63,792 bases of DNA, from contig MSJH02000523.1 of assembly GCA_001931875.2 (NCBI GenBank), forward strand, positions 1-63,792, read 5' to 3'. The translations under genes were made by a program, and so were the position numbers. The notes beneath the pieces are model-generated. The model searched no databases. It worked only from the letters and a program-made list of their open reading frames with translations, and had not been told where the DNA came from. Within the stretch, counting starts at the first letter, position 1. Each line of letters begins with the position of its first letter. The DNA comes from Byssochlamys sp. IMV 00236. Its lineage: Eukaryota; Ascomycota; Eurotiomycetes; Eurotiales; Thermoascaceae. Below, in pieces: positions 59,095 to 63,792 of the stretch.

Positions 59095-61029
59095 ATGCCA
59101 GGACGTCAAAGAGGCCAACAACGTAATCAGCGAGGTAAAAGAAACAGTCATCGTGGCAGACGTGGAATGATTCCAACTGCAAATGGTTTTCTATATGAAC
59201 CCTCCTATAAAATTGACTATGAGGACGACTTTCGACTCTATGCGCAGTTTGGCTCTGAGGATGAACAAGAAGGCCCTCAACTGTTAACCAAGAAAGGTAT
59301 TTTTTACTTCATTTTCAAAAAGTGCTCCCTTTGTAATAATTCATATTCTTTAGGCCACAAAAATAAGAAGCCGCAGTACTCTAAAAAAAATAACAATCAT
59401 CAATCACAGCGGCCTATCAAACAAAAATCATATCACACACCCGTCAAGTTCACAAAGGCCACAACGTTATTTGAAAAAGGTTCGCATTATTAAAAACAGG
59501 GATATAAGATGTTGATGCTGTTATTAGAAGAAGAAGAAAAGGATGATAGCGTAGATCAGACTATTCGGTCCATGACCATACTTCGTCTTGAGGACGCAGT
59601 GGGTGAAGGTTCAAAGGATGGTGCTTTAAAAGAAAAGGATGAAAGCGAAGAAGAATATCTTGATGAAAATGAATATCATGAAGAACATTCTGAAGAAGAA
59701 GAGAGTGAAGATGATGATGATATTGAGTATTATGAAGAAGAAGAAGAAGAAGATGATGATGAAGATGAAGACGAAGAATATTATGATCAAGATGCTTTCC
59801 TTTACTTCTCAGATACAGAGATAGATGAGCTTCTAGAGGAAGATATGATGATTATGGAAGATTACATGGAGAATGCAGAATTTGATAAGGACGATATCCA
59901 TAATATACTTCAATGGTCTGCGCAGCAGGACCAACATCAAAATGAAGAACCTGAGTTTGAAGAATATAATTATGATGATCTTGACCGCAGCAATCACACA
60001 CAACGAATATTGACAGAGATGGAAGAAGAAGAAGCAATGATGACAAAAGAAAATATTCATGGTCAAATCATGAAAGGTGTTAAGGATAAAACCAAGAAAA
60101 AAAGAAAGAACCGTCAACAGGTGGATGACGATGTTGAAGTTGACCCTGAAATCTTTAGATACACTCTAGAAAGGGCAATGGCAGAAATTCCTCCAGGCTT
60201 ACGCCCCGGTATGCGTTCATGGTATGATAAACAACAAAAGAGAAAGGAAGCCAAAAAGGAAAAGCAAAAGCAGAAAAAGGCAAGGCAACAAAAGGAAGAC
60301 AAGAAGAACAAGAACAAGAAGAACAAGAAGAACAACTTATATGACCAAGACTTTGATTTGACAAAGATTGATAGGTACACATATTATAATATTATTGTTA
60401 AAAGTTTATTAAAACGTTGAATAGACGCATAAGAGAATTCATAACTGATAGCTCCATCTCATGCTATGAGTTTAGGCCCATGCCTCCTTATGTACGAAAA
60501 CAAGTACACATCCTTGCCCAAGCCTATAATCTTCTGTCAGAGGGTACAGGCAAGGGAGCAGACCGATACATTGTCATTAGGAAGACATCTGAAACAGAGA
60601 TACCAGAGAACCGCAGATCAATTGAGCTCTATATAGAAGAGCTTCAGCAAACAATTGATGTGGTTACAAGTCGTCAACGAAAGCACAATGAATCCTCAGA
60701 GCTACCAAAGGAGAAGAGTCGCAACAAAAAGAGCAGCAAGGGCAAACCTAAAAAATCTGGAAATAATAAGAAACAAACCACTATGCCAGCTCCTGGTACA
60801 GTTGTTGGTGACGATGTTGCACCTATTAGTCAGGATAATGTTGGACATCGCATGCTGGCTGCAATGGGGTAAAGAAAGAAAAAAGTTTGTAGTGTATATG
60901 GGAACTAACAATTTATTATGGATATATATTAGATGGCGCCAAGGACAAGCACTGGGAACAAGCAATGATGGTATTGTTAATCCAATCATGGCTGTCGTCC
61001 GTAGAAATAAGTTGGGTCTTGGTTTATAA
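59095..61029 (+). CDS. SQS1-like R3H / G-patch splicing factor
   Basis: SQS1-type proteins activate the DEAH helicase Prp43 through a G-patch in splicing and ribosome assembly. The start at 59095 gives MPGRQRGQQRNQRG. After an intron the family block PVKFTKATTLFEKG is seen. A strongly acidic middle (59640-59800) and a Lys-rich stretch follow, then R3H (LNRRIREFI, CYEFRPMPPYVRKQVHILA) and the G-patch split by an intron (GHRMLAAMG, WRQGQALGTSNDGIVNPIM). The stop is at 61027-61029. An in-frame TAA (59491-59493) separates the first block from the acidic region. A phase-0 57-nt intron with a weak GTCAAG donor (59443-59499) would remove it, at the cost of the family block. The stop is 23 bp from the convergent neighbour's stop. 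Confidence 0.85.
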
Positions 61030-61052
61030 GAACATATTTACAATTAAAAGAA

Positions 61053-61486
61053 TTACCAAGCTGATTTTCCCATTTTACGCTTTCGTGCTTTTTCTGCAGC
61101 TGTTTCTAGTCTCTTTTCTTCTTTATCAGCAATTGCTAATGCTTTGGCGATCTTTTTCTGTTTTTTGGAACTAGACACTTTTTTCACTCCTCCCTTCTTG
61201 ACTTTGTGAATAGAAGTTGCTGTCGTTGATGTTGGTTTTTTCTTCAAGTCAATAGCTTGTTTTCGTGCATGCAGTAATTGTAACTCTCTTTGGACCCTTT
61301 CCTTTGCTATATAAATGTTAGTGTCTACATTGCTACATGACAATATGATTACCATTCTTTGGCTCACTATCTTGAGCGTAAGCATATTTAGATATGGGTT
61401 GCTTTTCTGTTTTAGAATAAAAAAAAGAACTTAATACAAATGTACTCTACACACATACACAACAACCTACGATTACTTTGTGACAT
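61053..61486 (-). CDS. Small basic protein, possibly Alb1-like
   Basis: Three exons. Start 61486 gives MSQSN, spliced to QKQPISKYAYAQDSEPKN and then AKERVQRELQLLHARKQAI. A Lys-rich tail follows (VKKVSSSKKQKKIAKALAIA, RLETAAEKARKRKMGKSAW). The strong positive charge and the KKxKKIAKAL block recall fungal nucleolar shuttling factors such as Alb1, but the match is weak. It is about 105 residues long. The stop codon (61053-61055) lies 23 bp from the end of the SQS1-like gene, so transcripts overlap. Confidence 0.55.
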
Positions 61487-62023
61487 TTTACGACTGATCA
61501 AACAAGAAAGAAGCAAAAATATCTAGTGGCTTATTAAAACTTGACTGATATTGAATTGCTGTTTTTTCTAAAGTAATGCCGCATAATCTAAAAATGTATA
61601 ATACGACGTCTTGCAACGACATTACCTTTTAGAAATAATATGCACCATTTCTAGAAAGAGATGCCACGCTATCATGTCGCTTTTTCGTATAAATTGTATC
61701 ATACAATTGCAAAAATGCGTCTTTATGAAAAGACTGTATAGTGGCCCAATTTACACAAGTTAGCAGCAGCACTCTTGTATATATCAGCAATTTATCCAAT
61801 ATACGTTATCTTCTTTTCTCACCATTATTTTAATATTCACAAGTTTACAGAGAATACAAGATATTAAGCAATCCTATTATATATTAACTATCTTTAAATA
61901 AAGTACTATTCAAAAGAGTATATCTGTTTCCTTGCTCTCTAGTTTTGATACAACATGGTTGAAAGTAATCTTATAAAATTCAACTGAATACTTGCTCACG
62001 TTAGCTTTTTAGTTACAAAACTC
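61487..62023. other. Intergenic interval before PD-(D/E)XK remnants
   Basis: AT-rich DNA with no recognised gene. A short, incomplete reading begins at the right edge and is described in the next entry. Confidence 0.4.
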
Positions 62024-62450
62024 GTGCAGAGCACCAACTTCTCCAGATTGCTTGCTGAAACTGTTTTAAAAGAGGATTATACTACTTTTAGTTTTGTTCG
62101 TGGAGAATTTCTAGCGGATGATTCTTATTTTATTCTTTACAAGTCTCAATCACATGCGGTCCCTCTAGAAATTCAACCGAAATTTACAAAAGAATCAATG
62201 AAGCGCTCAATTGAAAAATGCTTGGAGGTATTTGATCGCTTTAATATTTAACCTTTGCTTGTTATTTTAACTGACAGAGCTTCTTCGTCAGTGAGATCAA
62301 CCTTGTCATCTAGCTTGGAAAAACCTCAGTGGAGTTAATTTGAATAGCACTGTATGGGCAGAAAAGTGCTTCATCCTTTCTAAAGATACAGTCAGTTTTA
62401 GTGAAGACAAAGCAAGCAAGTTCGACCCTTTAATGGTATTCACATTCTAA
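62024..62450 (+). pseudogene. Decayed PD-(D/E)XK-like family copy (plus strand)
   Basis: The reading LAETVLKEDYTTFSFVRGEF continues to LADDSYFILYKSQSHAVPLE with IQPKFTKESMKRSIEKCLEV, a D...ExQ arrangement parallel to the minus-strand copy (VIEIQHTVNKKFMKRAVDYY). A stop and frame changes follow at about 62251. The continuation TVWAEKCFILSKDTVSF then FDPLMVF matches the block PWAAECFIISQDSL ... DSLVALG of the other copy. It is clearly the same family but with several frame breaks, so it is non-functional. Confidence 0.55.
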
Positions 62451-62583
62451 TTTTTCAGTGATGAGATAGAGAGACAAAAACTGCGAGATATTGGTAATCC
62501 TATAGTAGATCACATATGATTTTTAACGGAATAAAAAATAATAGTGAAATAGAAAGCGTTCTTTATTTTTTCTTATCCTTGGT

Positions 62584-63430
62584 CTATTTGTGGAATTGGA
62601 TTAGAAGGGAACTGGTATTTTTGTATTTTAGAAACTCTTTTCCTTCTTTCAGACAGGCGACCCCAATCCATTCTATACCTTTTTCTGCTCTGTCTTGCTT
62701 GAATTTTGCTACAAAATTCATAGATTCTTCATAATCTTTGTTAATTTCATCAGCAGTTGGTTGCACCACAGCTGCATTGCATGAGGCTTTATTAGTCAGT
62801 AAATCAGCGTAACTTCTTTTTTGTTTCGTAGATTCTTGATTTTGCTTCGTTTACGGCTTGTACTAGAAGTGACTGATTCAATGTATTTGCCAGCGTTACC
62901 AACCGATCATATTCTATGATCTGACTGTCAATCAGTTTTGATGTCAAACTGACGATATCTTGGGCGTCTATCTGATGATAGTGTAGAGCTAGAGCATACA
63001 AATATTGAATCGTTTGATCACCAGTATAAGGAATGTCAAGAATAGACACACAGCGATTGGTGAAAAACAATCCAAGTGCGACTAATGAGTCAAGCGGTGT
63101 TGTTAATACTTGTTTCAGACTATCTTGGCTTATAATAAAGCACTCTGCTGCCCATGGTTTGCAGAAGTACGAGTATGCTTCTGGAAGCCGATTACCTGCT
63201 ACATCATCTTTGATTTCTTGGTACAGAGCGTCTACACAAAAGATCGAGAGAATGGGCTCTACACCGTATTTTGAATTTGCCTGTAGATAATAGTCTACTG
63301 CTCTTTTCATGAACTTCTTGTTTACGGTATGCTGAATCTCAATAACTATTGGATGGAAATCCAAGGAAGAGCATTTGGGCTGCAGAACTATATCTGAACG
63401 GGTTCCATTTCTCCATTCACAATTGCCGAT
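62584..63430 (-). pseudogene. PD-(D/E)XK-like family copy (minus strand), frameshifted
   Basis: A minus reading runs from EWRNGTRSDIVLQPKCSS through DFHPIVIEIQHTVNKKFMKR, SKYGVEPILSIFCVDALYQE, PWAAECFIISQDSLKQVLTT, DSLVALGLFFTNRCVSILDI and QTIQYLYALALHYHQIDAQD to SRIYETKK. A one-base shift in an A/G run (about 62812) then moves the reading to NAAVVQPTADEINKDYEESM and GIEWIGVACLKEGKEF. No Met start is seen upstream. It is the most complete of three copies in the window. Nuclease character is inferred from RSD...EIQ only. The family is unnamed to me. Confidence 0.6.
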
Positions 63431-63792
63431 GAAATAGCTATCATTTGTTTTGGTTCATGCTTCAATAATAAAGTTAAGTATTTTTGAATCTTGAATTAAG
63501 GTGTACACTTGGTGCACTCAAAAATAGACCAATACCTCTACCCACAACCTATGATGTCGCCCAACAAAGCTTTTGAATGTGCAGCGCCACGCTAAACATG
63601 ACTTTATAAAGCTACCATCCTGAATTGTTTCTTTTCACGAAGAAAGAGATAAAAAAAGAAATGTTGTTATTTATTCTAATTTTTTGTTGTCAGTTGATCA
63701 ACCAAGTGTATTTTACATAATTGTATGCGAATCATTTATGAAAAAATTCTACTTATTTTATTATGAAAATGAAAAAAAAAAAAAAAAAAAAA
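63431..63792. other. Right window edge, no gene recognised
   Basis: AT-rich DNA ending in a poly(A) run (63772-63792) that may be the contig end. A 5' extension of the minus-strand family copy may lie here but has no clear start. Confidence 0.4.

Noticed and set aside
59480..59499. 20-nt mini-intron removing the SQS1 TAA
   Set aside because: It is too short for any known spliceosome here and it shifts the frame.
59833..60382. Minus-strand ORFs within the SQS1-like gene
   Set aside because: They are the complement of an acidic and Lys-rich coding stretch and encode Leu/Phe/Ser low complexity only.

Overview
The window is nuclear DNA of an early-diverging filamentous fungus, most likely a member of the Mucorales (Mucoromycota). 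It is AT-rich. Nearly every gene is broken by short introns of about 40-70 bp with GTAAGT-like donors and occasional TACTAAC-like branch sites. The gene set fits this: a phenylalanine hydroxylase, a compact Cdc7 kinase, LisH/CTLH-WD40 proteins, and dispersed remnants of Fanzor, Helitron and Mutator-like elements. No rRNA, tRNA, CRISPR array or organellar sequence was seen. All coordinates were worked out by hand from reading frames and splice motifs, so splice sites are inferences.

Layout. 0-1.5 kb: a broken unknown ORF and a 36-bp perfect inverted repeat. 1.6-11.1 kb: housekeeping genes MTHFR (-), Cdc7 kinase (+) and APC1 (+). 11.1-19.4 kb: a gene-poor, repeat-rich stretch with an (AATCAAAC)n array, a possible LTR fragment, one cytochrome P450 (-) and decayed coding remnants. 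19.5-44 kb: a very compact block holding RPB10 (-), a WDR53-like protein (-), TSR1 (+), phenylalanine hydroxylase (-), dynamitin (+), SMU1 (-), PIG-A (+), an orphan (-), a GLUT-type sugar transporter (-), a CUE-domain protein (-), a WD40 protein (-), a methyltransferase (-) and a two-domain 3'-5' exonuclease (-). 44-53.3 kb: a Myb/SANT protein (+) and a WDR26/GID7 protein (+) surrounded by mobile-element debris: a Helitron Rep fragment directly followed by a near-intact Fanzor, a second and decayed Fanzor on the other strand, a 57-nt poly(A) tract and a Mutator-type zinc-finger fragment. 53.5-61.5 kb: SmE (+), a KRE9-like GPI-anchored protein (-), a Sec2/Rabin8 Rab exchange factor (+), an SQS1-like R3H/G-patch protein (+) and a small basic protein (-). 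62-63.4 kb: two decayed copies, tail to tail, of a PD-(D/E)XK-like family that also has a remnant near 18.2 kb.

The housekeeping genes cover one-carbon metabolism, cell-cycle control (Cdc7, APC/C), transcription and splicing (RPB10, SMU1, SmE, SQS1), ribosome assembly (TSR1), GPI and cell-wall biology (PIG-A, the KRE9-like protein), transport (dynamitin, Sec2) and protein turnover (GID7). They form no pathway cluster. Several convergent pairs have stop codons only 23-47 bp apart, and SMU1 and PIG-A diverge from a 91-bp gap.

The strongest candidate for a little-described system is the Fanzor (eukaryotic TnpB-like) pair. The plus-strand copy keeps the readable RuvC residues and the zinc ribbon and is broken only by a single-base shift in a G5 run. 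The minus-strand copy has lost its catalytic glutamate. Each copy has a stem with a six-base loop at or just after its stop codon, followed by a consensus 5' splice site. These 3' ends are where guide (omega-type) RNAs of Fanzor elements are expected.
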